DNA of 64,000 nt from an uncultured Clostridium sp. (lineage in GTDB: Bacteria > Bacillota > Clostridia > TANB77 > CAG-508). Below the pieces are notes generated by a model that searched no databases, was not told where the DNA came from, and was given only the letters and a program-made list of their open reading frames with translations. The position numbers and the translations under genes are program-made. Where the stretch lies: the NCBI GenBank assembly GCA_900551615.1, contig URWN01000001.1, forward strand, positions 62,001 through 126,000, read 5' to 3'. The stretch's first letter is position 1; each line of letters starts with the position of its first letter. Positions 7,911 through 16,198 of this stretch are shown here, piece by piece.

Positions 7911-8714
7911 CTAAAACTGGTTATTAGTAAAGTCATAAAAATTACTAAATTCATATCCTTGAGATTTTAAGTAAGAAATAGAAGACTTTAGTATATCATA
8001 AGTTTTATTAACATCAGCAGTATCATGCATTAAAATAATCAAAGTGCCCTTATTTTTAGAAGTTTTTTTCAAATTATTTAACAATTGATAATTAGAATAC
8101 TTTTTCTCAGAATCTTTATTCAAACAGTTCCAATCAACATACACATAATCCATATCAGACAAAACTTTAAGCGCGTCTTTTTTCTGATTCATATAAATAT
8201 GTGACATATACCCATTAGGAAATCTAAAAATATGAGAACAATAATTTTGAACACCAATAGCCTTTGAAATTTCATCATCTGTAGAAACAATCTCATTTCT
8301 AAAAGAGTCCATATCTTTATATAAAACTTTATTATTATGATTGTAACCATGATTTGCTATATAATGCCCCTCATCATATTCACGCTTTACTAATTCTGGA
8401 TGCTCTTTTACATGTTTTCCAACTACAAAAAAAGTAGCCTTAACATTTTCCTCTTTTAAAACATCTAAAATTTTTCCAGTAGCTTTAGTTGTAGGACCAT
8501 CATCAAAAGTCAAATAAGCTTTCTTATCTGCAGATTTTTCAATATCATTTAAAGAAATACTAACATCAATATTAAAAAATGAATTTTTTTCAAAATTAAC
8601 AGCAAATGACTGAGAATTATAAATAAAAATCATTGACAATAAAATAATAAAAAGTGCAAAAATAAAAGAAAATAAATATAAATGTTTTCTATTTTTTATG
8701 AATAAAACTTTCAT
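7911..8714 (-). CDS. NodB-type polysaccharide deacetylase
   Basis: A 267-residue membrane-anchored CE4 esterase. Hydrophobic residues 12-38 are the anchor. The NodB domain has all five motifs: TFDDGPT (69-75), H-G-Y-N-H (122-126), RFPNGY (about 164), DWNCLNKD and LILMHD. Such enzymes de-N-acetylate peptidoglycan or other beta-linked hexosamines outside the membrane, giving lysozyme resistance or a role in cortex formation. The second HxxxH position is unusually followed by NN, but the metal ligands are present. GGAGG lies 6 bases before the chosen ATG, so the longer N-terminus (12 more residues) is unlikely. The peptidoglycan glycosyltransferase gene is the upstream neighbour on the same strand. 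Confidence 0.93.
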   Translation of the reverse strand: MKVLFIKNRKHLYLFSFIFALFIILLSMIFIYNSQSFAVNFEKNSFFNIDVSISLNDIEKSADKKAYLTFDDGPTTKATGKILDVLKEENVKATFFVVGKHVKEHPELVKREYDEGHYIANHGYNHNNKVLYKDMDSFRNEIVSTDDEISKAIGVQNYCSHIFRFPNGYMSHIYMNQKKDALKVLSDMDYVYVDWNCLNKDSEKKYSNYQLLNNLKKTSKNKGTLIILMHDTADVNKTYDILKSSISYLKSQGYEFSNFYDFTNNQF

Positions 8715-8823
8715 AGCAAACCTCCATAATAATATATATGAAAAAAGCAAAAAAATAACACAATTAACTCAAATCAAAATGATTTAAATGATAATTGTGT
8801 TATTAAAATTAATTTAAAATAAA

Positions 8824-9510
8824 TTATTTAATAGACAAGGCTTCTTCTTTAGTAATATAGCCATATTCATTCATTTTATTTAAAACATGATATTGACGTT
8901 TTTTAGCTAAATTTGGATTTACAGTCGGAGCATAAACAGAAGGAGCATTAGGAACACCAGCAAGCATAGAAGCTTCATTTAAATTTAGGTCCTTTGGAGA
9001 TTTATTATAATAACCATAACTTGCATCATAAATGCCATAATATCCATCACCGAAATAAGCAGTATTTACATACAATTCAAAAATTTCTTTTTTACTATAA
9101 TTTTTTTCTAAATCATATGATGCAAAAATTTCTCCAACTTTTCTAACCCAAGACTTATCTTGTGAAAATATAACATTTTTAGCAACTTGCTGTGTTATAG
9201 TGCTTCCACCTTCTTGTAATTCCTTATTTTTAACATTTGTAAAAATAGCTCTTCCTATAGCAATAAAATCTACAGGACCATGGTCATAAAATCTATGATC
9301 CTCAACACTAATTACAGCATTTCTATAATCAGCTGACATATCTTCAAATTTTACAAAGTTTTCTTTTCCAGTAATCTCATCAATTTTAGTAATAAGAGGT
9401 TTCTCTTTTAAAGCCTTATTGTAATAATTTTTACCTATTAATAGTATAATTGAGCAGATTATAATTATTATTAAAATTATTGTAAATAATAGTTTCCTTA
9501 TAAATTTCAT
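8824..9510 (-). CDS. Monofunctional peptidoglycan glycosyltransferase (GT51)
   Basis: A 228-residue single-pass membrane enzyme (hydrophobic residues 7-27) consisting of one GT51 domain: catalytic VEDHRFYDHG near residue 70, EGGSTITQQVAKN near 100, then KKEIFELYVNTAYFG and AGVPNAPSVYAP. It polymerises lipid II into glycan strands. There is no transpeptidase domain, so it resembles MtgA/SgtB rather than a class A PBP. GGAAAGG lies ahead of the ATG. Together with the deacetylase it forms a small cell-wall group. Confidence 0.93.
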   Translation of the reverse strand: MKFIRKLLFTIILIIIIICSIILLIGKNYYNKALKEKPLITKIDEITGKENFVKFEDMSADYRNAVISVEDHRFYDHGPVDFIAIGRAIFTNVKNKELQEGGSTITQQVAKNVIFSQDKSWVRKVGEIFASYDLEKNYSKKEIFELYVNTAYFGDGYYGIYDASYGYYNKSPKDLNLNEASMLAGVPNAPSVYAPTVNPNLAKKRQYHVLNKMNEYGYITKEEALSIK

Positions 9511-9666
9511 ATAAAAATACCTTTCCTTTTTCTGAATATATTATACAATAAATTCAAAAAAAAGCAACTATAAAATATTTACAAAAAAAATACAATGTGA
9601 TAGAATACAAAACAATAAAATATAACTATATTTTATTTACTATTAATACCTAAATGAGGTGATATT

Positions 9667-10515
9667 ATGATAAAATTTACAAAAATGCATGGGCTAGGGA
9701 ATGATTATGTTTATATTGATGCAATAAATCAAAAAATAGAAAACGAATCATCTCTAGCTAAATTTGTCAGCAACAGACACTTTGGAATAGGTTCAGATGG
9801 CTTAATCTTAATATGTAAAAGTGACATTGCAGACTTTCAAATGAGAATGTTTAACTCTGATGGAAGTGAAGCTGAAATGTGCGGAAATGGAATAAGATGT
9901 GTAGGAAAATTTGTTTATGACAAAGGTCTTACAGATAAAACAATAGTAAAAATTGAAACACTTGCAGGAATTAAAACATTAGTACTAAACACAAAAGATG
10001 GAAAGGTTGAAACAGCACGAGTTGATATGGGAGAGCCAATATTAGAAGCAGAAAAAATCCCAGTAATATCAAAAGAACAACCAGTAAAAAATCTAGAACT
10101 AGAAGCAGAAAACAAAAAATTTAAATTCACATGTGTATCAATGGGAAACCCACACGCCATAACAATAGTTGAAAATACAAAAGAATTTGATGTAGAAAAA
10201 TATGGAAAAATATTAGAAGTAGACAAAGCATTTCCTAAAAAAGCCAATATAGAATTTGCACAAATAATAGACAAAGAAAATATCAAAATGAGAGTATGGG
10301 AAAGAGGAGCAGGAGAAACACTAGCATGTGGAACAGGAGCATGTGCTACAGCTGTAGCATGTAATTTAAATGGTCTAACAGGCAGAAAAGTGAATATAGA
10401 ATTATTAGGTGGAACATTAAATATAGAATGGAATGAAAAAGACAATCATGTATATATGACAGGTCCAGCAGTAACTGTATTTGATGGAGAACTTTACGAG
10501 GAGGCAATTATATGA
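9667..10515 (+). CDS. dapF: Diaminopimelate epimerase
   Basis: Converts LL- to meso-diaminopimelate in lysine and peptidoglycan-precursor synthesis. The 282-residue sequence shows the start signature FTKMHGLGNDYVYID, and the two catalytic cysteines in EMCGNGIRC (Cys72) and ACGTGACAT (about Cys220), the acid/base pair of the racemase-type mechanism. GAGGTGA precedes the ATG. The stop codon overlaps the start of dapL by four bases (ATGA), so the two consecutive pathway genes are translationally coupled. Confidence 0.98.
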   Translation: MIKFTKMHGLGNDYVYIDAINQKIENESSLAKFVSNRHFGIGSDGLILICKSDIADFQMRMFNSDGSEAEMCGNGIRCVGKFVYDKGLTDKTIVKIETLAGIKTLVLNTKDGKVETARVDMGEPILEAEKIPVISKEQPVKNLELEAENKKFKFTCVSMGNPHAITIVENTKEFDVEKYGKILEVDKAFPKKANIEFAQIIDKENIKMRVWERGAGETLACGTGACATAVACNLNGLTGRKVNIELLGGTLNIEWNEKDNHVYMTGPAVTVFDGELYEEAII

Positions 10516-11747
10516 GTTATATAAATGAAAATTTTTTAGAATTACAAGATAGCTATCTATTTTCTACAATAGCTAAAAAAGTAGCAAAATATGCAAAAGA
10601 GAATCCAGACAAAAAAATAATAAAATTAGGAATTGGTGATGTTACAAAACCAATAGTCCCAGCATGCATAAAAGCAATGCAAAAAGCAGTAGAAGAAATG
10701 GGAACAGCACAAGGATTTAGAGGATATGGACCAGAGCAAGGATATGAATTTTTAAGAGAAGCAATATCAAAAAATGACTACAAAGCTAGAAATATAGAAA
10801 TAGCAACAGATGAAATATTTGTATCAGATGGTTCAAAATGCGACTGTGGAAATATTGTAGATATATTTGGAAAAGATAACAAAGTAGCAATTACAGATCC
10901 AGTATATCCAGTATATTTAGACACAAATGTAATGTCAGGAAGAAGTGGAAAATATAATAAAGAAACTGAAACATACGAAAAAATAGTATATTTACCAGTA
11001 ACTGCAGAAAATGATTTTAAACCAGAATTACCAAAAGAAAGAGTAGACCTAATATATCTATGCTTTCCAAACAACCCAACAGGAACAGTATTAGATAAAA
11101 CAGAATTAGAAAAATGGGTAAAATACGCAAAAGAGAATAAATCAATCATTCTATATGATGCAGCATATGAAGCATTTATATCAGAAGAGAATGTACCACA
11201 TAGCATTTATGAAATACCAGGAGCTAAAGAAGTTGCTATAGAATTTAAAAGCTACTCAAAAACAGCAGGATTTACAGGTGTAAGATGTGGATATGTAGTA
11301 ATACCAAAAGAATTAAAAGGATATACAAAATCTGGAGAAGAAGTAAGCTTAAATAAATTATGGAATAGAAGAACTTGTACAAAATTTAATGGAACTCCAT
11401 ATATTACTCAAAGAGCAGCAGAAGCAACTTATACAGAAGAAGGAAAAGAACAAATTAGACAAAATTTAAATTACTATTTAGAAAACGCCAAAATTATAAA
11501 AGAGGGGCTAGAAGCTTCTGGATTCAAAGTATATGGAGGAGTTAACTCACCATATATTTGGCTTAAAATTCCAGAAGGTATGACATCTTGGGAATTCTTT
11601 GATAAATTATTAGAAGAGGCTAATGTTGTTGGAACTCCAGGAAGCGGTTTTGGCCCACATGGAGAGGGATATTTTAGACTTACAGCGTTTAATACTAAAG
11701 AAAATACAATTGAAGCAGTTGAGAGAATTAAAAATATAAGACAATAA
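10512..11747 (+). CDS. dapL: LL-diaminopimelate aminotransferase
   Basis: A PLP-dependent class I/II aminotransferase of 411 residues. It converts tetrahydrodipicolinate directly to LL-diaminopimelate, bypassing the acylated intermediates. Diagnostic text includes INENFLELQDSYLFSTIAKK at the start, LGIGDVTKP, FPNNPTGTV, and the PLP lysine in SYSKTAGFTGVRCGY (Lys250). The pairing with dapF shows that this organism uses the one-step DapL route. GAGGAGG for dapL lies inside the end of dapF. Confidence 0.97.
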   Translation: MSYINENFLELQDSYLFSTIAKKVAKYAKENPDKKIIKLGIGDVTKPIVPACIKAMQKAVEEMGTAQGFRGYGPEQGYEFLREAISKNDYKARNIEIATDEIFVSDGSKCDCGNIVDIFGKDNKVAITDPVYPVYLDTNVMSGRSGKYNKETETYEKIVYLPVTAENDFKPELPKERVDLIYLCFPNNPTGTVLDKTELEKWVKYAKENKSIILYDAAYEAFISEENVPHSIYEIPGAKEVAIEFKSYSKTAGFTGVRCGYVVIPKELKGYTKSGEEVSLNKLWNRRTCTKFNGTPYITQRAAEATYTEEGKEQIRQNLNYYLENAKIIKEGLEASGFKVYGGVNSPYIWLKIPEGMTSWEFFDKLLEEANVVGTPGSGFGPHGEGYFRLTAFNTKENTIEAVERIKNIRQ

Positions 11748-11760
11748 TAACATTAATATT

Positions 11761-11788
11761 GAGATAGAAATTTAAATTTTTCTATCTC
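11761..11788 (+). terminator. Terminator after dapL
   Basis: GAGATAGAAA and TTTCTATCTC form a perfect 10-pair stem 13 bases after the dapL stop codon, followed by T-rich sequence. Confidence 0.8.
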
Positions 11789-11830
11789 ATTTACTTAATA
11801 AAATAACAAACAAAAATTTGCATAAAACTA

Positions 11831-11859
11831 TTGACTTTTTAAATTTTAATTTATATAAT
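11831..11859 (+). promoter_or_regulatory. Consensus promoter of the small toxin-like gene
   Basis: TTGACT and TATAAT are separated by exactly 17 bases, predicting a transcript start near 11866. The same two hexamers with the same spacing occur on the opposite strand 300 bases downstream, facing this one. Confidence 0.75.
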
Positions 11860-11927
11860 AAGCAAAGAAAATGAGAGAAAAAAGCAGAATGTGGTTGCCA
11901 CCAATTCCAAAAGAGGAGGTGGTGTGT

Positions 11928-12041
11928 ATGATAGAAATGATTTTATTACATATTATAAAATTACTTTTTTTTGCACTATGTGCAGAAACTATTATCACAT
12001 TTGCCTTAATAATAGCATTAGCTAAAATTTTGAGCAAATAA
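11928..12041 (+). CDS. 37-residue hydrophobic peptide, candidate type I toxin
   Basis: The peptide begins MIEMILLHIIKLLFFALC and ends ALAKILSK: one transmembrane helix with a lysine-bearing C-terminus, the usual form of TxpA/BsrG/Fst-type membrane toxins. GAGGAGGTGG, a very strong Shine-Dalgarno, lies 5 bases before the ATG. CCACC at 11899-11903 can pair with GGTGG beside it, hiding the site. The transcript 5' part (AATGTGGTTGCCA, 11888-11900) is complementary to its 3' part (TGGCAACCACATT, 12098-12110), giving the long-distance closure typical of type I toxin messengers. I do not recognise the peptide itself. The role is inferred from architecture. Confidence 0.65.
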   Translation: MIEMILLHIIKLLFFALCAETIITFALIIALAKILSK

Positions 12042-12129
12042 TAAAAGCCATATCTCTGCCATGCCTGTGGAGATATGGTTTATAAAAACTAAAACATTGG
12101 CAACCACATTTTGTGGTCTCTTATTTTCT
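12036..12129 (-). ncRNA. Candidate antisense RNA (type I antitoxin)
   Basis: A minus-strand consensus promoter points toward the toxin-like gene and predicts a start near 12129. About 85 bases on, the minus strand reads CCATATCTC ... GAGATATGG then CTTTTATTATTT, an intrinsic terminator (stem 12048-12078). The predicted RNA of roughly 90 nt overlaps the 3' untranslated part of the peptide messenger, the arrangement of txpA/RatA and bsrG/SR4. Existence of the RNA is inferred. Confidence 0.55.
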
Positions 12130-12135
12130 AAATAC

Positions 12136-12164
12136 ATTATAAAATATAAAAAACAAAAAGTCAA
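12136..12164 (-). promoter_or_regulatory. Convergent promoter of the antisense RNA
   Basis: On the minus strand TTGACT (complement of 12159-12164), 17 bases and TATAAT (complement of 12136-12141) match the toxin promoter exactly in hexamers and spacing. Confidence 0.7.
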
Positions 12165-12179
12165 GAAAGTAGGGATAAA

Positions 12180-12734
12180 ATGAAAGAACAATTTTTAGAA
12201 TTACTAAAACAAGTCAAAAGAGAAGGAATAAACGAACTAATAGAATTTATAGAAAAAACAGACTTCTTCACAGCACCAGCAAGCACAAGATTTCACGGAA
12301 ACTACGAAGGTGGGCTAGTAGAACACAGCATGAAAGTATACGAAATACTAAAACACAAAGTAGAAACAAACATAGAACCACTAAACGTAAACCCAGAAAC
12401 ACTAATACTAGTGCCACTACTACATGATCTATGCAAAGCAAACTTCTACAAAATAGACTATAGAAATGCCAAAAATGCACTAGGAGTATGGGAAAAAGTA
12501 CCATATTACACAGTAGACGACACAATACCATATGGGCATGGAGAAAAATCAGTAATGATGATAACAGAATACATGAAACTAACACCAGAAGAAAAATACT
12601 CAATACGTTGGCACATGGGATATACAGAACCAAAAGAACTATATAACACAATAGGAGCTGCATACAAAAAATATCCATTAGCATTACTAATGCACGAAGC
12701 CGACTTAGAAGCAACATATTTTTATGATATATAA
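12180..12734 (+). CDS. HD domain hydrolase
   Basis: A 184-residue HD-superfamily metal phosphohydrolase. The metal ligands are visible in EHSMKVYE, LLHDLCKANF, RWHMGY and MHEADLEATYF. It resembles the HD domain of YhaM-like nucleases and phage-borne HD proteins, but lacks an OB domain. The substrate cannot be assigned. GTAGGGA lies upstream of the ATG and overlaps the -35 region of the minus-strand antisense promoter. A dispersed-family terminator follows directly at the stop codon. Confidence 0.75.
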   Translation: MKEQFLELLKQVKREGINELIEFIEKTDFFTAPASTRFHGNYEGGLVEHSMKVYEILKHKVETNIEPLNVNPETLILVPLLHDLCKANFYKIDYRNAKNALGVWEKVPYYTVDDTIPYGHGEKSVMMITEYMKLTPEEKYSIRWHMGYTEPKELYNTIGAAYKKYPLALLMHEADLEATYFYDI

Positions 12735-12766
12735 TGTCCAAAAGGGACGGTTCTTTTTGGACATTA
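12733..12766 (+). terminator. Terminator of the AAAAGGGACGGTTC family
   Basis: AATGTCCAAAAGG and TTCTTTTTGGACATT form the stem, starting at the stop codon of the HD gene. The core GGGACGGTTC is shared with other hairpins in the window. Confidence 0.8.
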
Positions 12767-12794
12767 CAAATAAAGTTAATAGAGGGAGAAAATT

Positions 12795-13424
12795 ATGTTA
12801 GCATATATAAAAGGAAAACTAGAGATGAAAATGACAGGATACATAGTAATAGACGTAGGTGGATTAGGCTATAAAGTATTCATGTCAGAATCAGCAATTG
12901 ATAAATTAGGAAATATAGGAGAAAACGTAAAAGTACACACATATTACAAAGTAAGAGAAGACGACATCAGTATATTTGGTTTCAACAGTCTAGAAGAACT
13001 AAGAATGTTTGAACTACTAATATCAGTAAGTGGAATAGGTGCAAAAACAGCAATAGCAATGCTAGACGTATGTGAGCCAACAGAATTTGCACTAGCAATA
13101 ATATCAGAAGATGTAAAAACATTAACACAAATACCAGGAATAGGTGCAAAATCAGCACAAAGAATAATTCTAGAATTAAAAGACAAAATGAAAAAAGAAC
13201 AACAAATACAAGAATTAACAAAAGCTACAAAAGGACAAAATTCAGTAAAAACAAAACTAGAAGAAAGAATAGAAAACGAAGAAAAAATTCAAGAAGCAAT
13301 GGCAGCATTACAAGTTTTAGGATACAACAAAAAAGAAATTGAAAAAGCATTTGATAAACTAGCAAAAGAAGAAATGACAACAGAAGAATTAATAAGAAAG
13401 GGATTAACAATACTTGGAAAATAA
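12795..13424 (+). CDS. ruvA: Holliday junction DNA-binding subunit RuvA
   Basis: A 209-residue protein with the three RuvA domains: N-terminal OB fold (LAYIKGKLE ... IDVGGLGYKVFM), tandem helix-hairpin-helix motifs (ISVSGIGAKTAIAML and LTQIPGIGAKSAQRIILELKDK), a flexible Lys/Glu-rich linker, and domain III (EAMAALQVLGYNKKEIEKAFDKL), which binds RuvB. It targets the RuvB motor to four-way junctions. The usual next gene, ruvB, is absent; rarA follows instead. GAGGGAG precedes the ATG. Confidence 0.97.
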   Translation: MLAYIKGKLEMKMTGYIVIDVGGLGYKVFMSESAIDKLGNIGENVKVHTYYKVREDDISIFGFNSLEELRMFELLISVSGIGAKTAIAMLDVCEPTEFALAIISEDVKTLTQIPGIGAKSAQRIILELKDKMKKEQQIQELTKATKGQNSVKTKLEERIENEEKIQEAMAALQVLGYNKKEIEKAFDKLAKEEMTTEELIRKGLTILGK

Positions 13425-13480
13425 AACGGGATTAAGTGTCCACCACACAAAATTCTTGTAAAAATTTTAGGAGAAAAACT

Positions 13481-14725
13481 ATGAACAATAATGAACCATT
13501 AGCATACAGAATGAGACCAAAAACATTGGAAGAGTATGTAGGTCAAGAACATGTATTAGGAAAAGACAAAATTTTATACAGAACAATAAAAGCAGACAGA
13601 CTATCTAGTATTATATTATTCGGACCTCCAGGATGTGGAAAAACATCACTAGCAAAAGTAATAAGCGAAACAACAAAATACAAATTCTATAAAATAAATG
13701 CAGTAACAGCAGGAGTATCAGACATAAAAAAAGTAATTGAAGAAACAAAAAATTTTATGATAAATCCAACGGGAAAAAGCATACTATTTATAGATGAAAT
13801 TCATAGATTTAACAAATTACAACAAGATGCACTACTTCCATATGTAGAAAATGGTCTTATAATTTTAATTGGAGCAACAACAGAAAATCCATATTTTGAA
13901 GTAAATAAAGCTTTAATATCAAGGTCAATGGTTATAAAACTAGAACCATTAACAGAAGAAAATATATATACAATTTTGAAAAATTCATTAACAAGAGAAG
14001 ATGGACTAAAACAATATAGCATAAAAATTGAAGACGAAACATTAAAAAAATTAGCAGCAATATCAAATGGAGATGTAAGAACAGCATTAAATGGATTAGA
14101 GATAGCAGTACTTACAACTAATATGGATTCAGATGGATACATACACATAACAGATGAAGTAATAAAAAACTGTGTTCAAAGTAGAAAAGCAATATTCGAT
14201 AAAAAAGGAGATACACATTACGACAATATAAGTGCATTTATAAAATCGATGAGAGGTTCAGACCCAGATGCAACAGTATTTTATTTAGCAAGAGCATTAA
14301 ACGGTGGAGAAGATCCAATGTTTTTAGCAAGAAGAATTGTAATTGCTGCATCAGAAGATGTAGGTATGGCAAATCCAAATGCATTAGTTGTAGCAAATGC
14401 AGCAATGCAAGCAGTACATATGGTGGGAATGCCAGAAGCAAGAATATTACTTTCAGAGGCGGCAGTATATGTAGCAACGTCAAAAAAATCAAATGCATCA
14501 TATTTAGCAATAAATAAAGCATTAGAAGATGTATCAACTAAAGACACGGGAACAATTCCTATGCATATAAGAAATGCACCAATAGAAGACATGAGAAAAT
14601 TAGGATATAACGAGGGTTATTTATATCCACATGACTTCCCAGGACATTGGGTAGAACAACAATATTTACCAGAAAAAATGCTAGGAACAAAATACTATAT
14701 AAAAGATGAAAACATTCCAGAATAA
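13481..14725 (+). CDS. rarA: Replication-associated recombination ATPase RarA/MgsA
   Basis: A 414-residue AAA+ clamp-loader-like ATPase. It opens with PLAYRMRPKTLEEYVGQEHVLG, the family signature. Walker A is GPPGCGKTS (about 47-55), Walker B is LFIDEIHRF, sensor 1 is GATTENP, and the tetramerisation domain contains the typical SAMRGSDPDA-like text (here KSMRGSDPDATVFYLARAL) and MHIRNAP. It acts at stalled replication forks. I chose the ATG preceded by AGGAG, because the 15-codon extension upstream has no ribosome-binding site. It is probably co-transcribed with ruvA (56-base gap). Confidence 0.96.
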   Translation: MNNNEPLAYRMRPKTLEEYVGQEHVLGKDKILYRTIKADRLSSIILFGPPGCGKTSLAKVISETTKYKFYKINAVTAGVSDIKKVIEETKNFMINPTGKSILFIDEIHRFNKLQQDALLPYVENGLIILIGATTENPYFEVNKALISRSMVIKLEPLTEENIYTILKNSLTREDGLKQYSIKIEDETLKKLAAISNGDVRTALNGLEIAVLTTNMDSDGYIHITDEVIKNCVQSRKAIFDKKGDTHYDNISAFIKSMRGSDPDATVFYLARALNGGEDPMFLARRIVIAASEDVGMANPNALVVANAAMQAVHMVGMPEARILLSEAAVYVATSKKSNASYLAINKALEDVSTKDTGTIPMHIRNAPIEDMRKLGYNEGYLYPHDFPGHWVEQQYLPEKMLGTKYYIKDENIPE

Positions 14726-14824
14726 ATATGAAAAAAATATCTTCAGATATAAAAAACATTTTTTCTGAATCATGATAAAAAATTGGAATTTAAATAAAAA
14801 ACAAATAAAAATATAAAAATTGGG

Positions 14825-14856
14825 AAACCTACTTAAAAAGAAAAGTAGGTTTTTTT
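14825..14856 (+). terminator. Hairpin with T-run whose 3' arm carries the next Shine-Dalgarno
   Basis: AAACCTACTT pairs with AAGTAGGTTT, followed by seven T and then immediately the ATG of the TauE-like gene. AGTAGG in the right arm is the only ribosome-binding site candidate. The structure is at once a terminator and a translation block. Confidence 0.65.
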
Positions 14857-15237
14857 ATGTTAAAAACAAAAAAAATACAATTAAAAAAATACACAAAATT
14901 ATCATTAATAGGATTTATAGCAGGATTAGTAAGCGGATTCTTTTCAACAGGAGGAGGACTAATACTAGTGCCAGCATTTTTATATTTATTAGAAATGGAC
15001 TCACAAAAAGCAAGAGGAACATCAGTATTTTGCATACTGCCAATGGTTTTAACAAGTAGTATATTTTATTATAAAGGGAATTTTATAAACTGGAAAGTAG
15101 CGATACTGTGTGGAATTGGGGGAGCCATTGGAGGATATATTGGAGCAAAATTATTAAAAAAATTACCAGAAAAATATTTGAAAATAGCATTTACAATATT
15201 TTTAATTTACGTATCAATAAAAATGATAATAAAATAA
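14857..15237 (+). CDS. Half-size TauE/SafE-family membrane protein (first half)
   Basis: A 126-residue integral membrane protein with about four helices. It has the TauE/SafE pattern GFIAGLVSGFFSTGGGLILVPAFLYLLEM, an A-x-GTSVFCILP segment and GGAIGGYIGAKLLKKLPEKYLK. Full-length family members have two such repeats in 240-260 residues, so this is one repeat. A second half-size gene lies 320 bases downstream, suggesting that the transporter is assembled from two chains. Family members move sulfite or other anions, but the substrate is not predictable. The ATG follows directly after a terminator-like hairpin. Confidence 0.8.
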   Translation: MLKTKKIQLKKYTKLSLIGFIAGLVSGFFSTGGGLILVPAFLYLLEMDSQKARGTSVFCILPMVLTSSIFYYKGNFINWKVAILCGIGGAIGGYIGAKLLKKLPEKYLKIAFTIFLIYVSIKMIIK

Positions 15238-15331
15238 GATAATGTATAAGAAAGAAGACATTTTATAAAAAAAACGAGAAAAATAGTAGAAAATGTCATA
15301 AAATAAAAGAAACTGTAGAAAGAAGGAAGTA

Positions 15332-15523
15332 ATGGATAAAAGAGAATTAGAAAAAAACAAATGGAAAAATGAACAATATTTATTTGAGTTACAAAAATTT
15401 TTAGACTTAGCAGATAATATTAAAGATGAAAAATTAAGAAAAACAATAATATCACAAATGATAAAATGTGATAAATGTTTAACAAATATTGCAGAAGAGA
15501 TATTTAATAAACGACATAACTAA
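15332..15523 (+). CDS. Small charged protein between two TauE halves
   Basis: A 63-residue soluble protein, helical and rich in Lys, Glu and Leu (RELEKNKWKNEQYLFELQKFLDLAD), with two cysteines near the C-terminus (KCDKC). GAAGGAAG lies before the ATG. I do not recognise it. Its position between two permease halves and 33 bases from the second one suggests that they share a transcript. Confidence 0.6.
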   Translation: MDKRELEKNKWKNEQYLFELQKFLDLADNIKDEKLRKTIISQMIKCDKCLTNIAEEIFNKRHN

Positions 15524-15556
15524 ACAACAATTTGAAAATAAAGTGGTGATAAAAAA

Positions 15557-15931
15557 TTGAAAGAAATATTAATAGGAATAGTTTCTGGCATTGTAAGTGG
15601 GACAGGAATGGGTGGAGGAACTATTTTAATTTTTTTATTGACATATATGTGTGGAATAGAACAACACATAGCCCAAGCCACAAATTTAATATTTTTTATT
15701 CCAACATCAATAGTTGCAATAATTGTAAATATAAAAAACAAAAATATAAAATTAAAAGTAGCAACAATTATATCAATTTTTGGAGTTTTAGGAGCAATAG
15801 TAGGCGCAAATTTATCAATTCATACAGATGTATATAAATTAAGAAAAATGTTTGGAATATTTTTAGCAATAATTGCTATTCATGAAATATATACCATCTA
15901 TAAAGAGCATAAAAAAACAAAAAAGGGATAA
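15557..15931 (+). CDS. Half-size TauE/SafE-family membrane protein (second half)
   Basis: A 124-residue membrane protein with four predicted helices and the same repeat signature as its upstream relative: GIVSGIVSGTGMGGGTILIFLL, AQATNLIFFIPTS, and GVLGAIVGANLS ... LRKMFGIFLAIIAIHEIY. It starts at TTG with a weak GTGGTGAT ribosome-binding site. It probably pairs with the upstream half to form the full two-repeat permease. The C-terminus is lysine-rich (EHKKTKKG), which by the positive-inside rule should be cytoplasmic. Confidence 0.75.
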   Translation: MKEILIGIVSGIVSGTGMGGGTILIFLLTYMCGIEQHIAQATNLIFFIPTSIVAIIVNIKNKNIKLKVATIISIFGVLGAIVGANLSIHTDVYKLRKMFGIFLAIIAIHEIYTIYKEHKKTKKG

Positions 15932-16024
15932 AATAAAAATATAAAATATTATTAAATATGCTCAAAACATTTCTAATTTTGGATTACGATGAGCAAACGA
16001 AGTGAGCGAAAGGAAATGATTAAT

Positions 16025-16165
16025 ATGAAGTTTACAAAAGGATTAGTAGTAGGTGGACTATTAGCAACAGGATTATTAATGATGTATAATGATACAGATA
16101 TGCTAAACAAAAATAAAATGATGAAAAAAGGAAAGAAATTTGCAAAAAAAGTAGGAATATTATAA
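16025..16165 (+). CDS. Small YtxH-like membrane peptide, 46 residues
   Basis: It reads MKFTKGLVVGGLLATGLLMMY, one glycine-rich transmembrane segment, then a Lys-rich tail with GKKFAKKVGIL. This resembles small YtxH/DUF3918-type stress or spore proteins of Firmicutes. AAAGGA lies 10 bases upstream. In-frame earlier ATGs have no usable ribosome-binding site. A perfect terminator begins at its stop codon. No function can be assigned. Confidence 0.65.
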   Translation: MKFTKGLVVGGLLATGLLMMYNDTDMLNKNKMMKKGKKFAKKVGIL

Positions 16166-16198
16166 AAAGGATGCTAACAAATAAAAGCATCCTTTTTT
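16164..16198 (+). terminator. Terminator after the small membrane peptide
   Basis: AAAAAGGATGC and GCATCCTTTTT form an 11-pair stem with a T-run. It runs straight into the dispersed palindrome that is also found after the M23 peptidase gene. Confidence 0.85.

Noticed and set aside
15989..16024. Upstream in-frame ATGs for the 46-residue peptide
   Set aside because: The earliest has no ribosome-binding site and the next is two bases from AAAGGA; only the ATG at 16025 has workable spacing.
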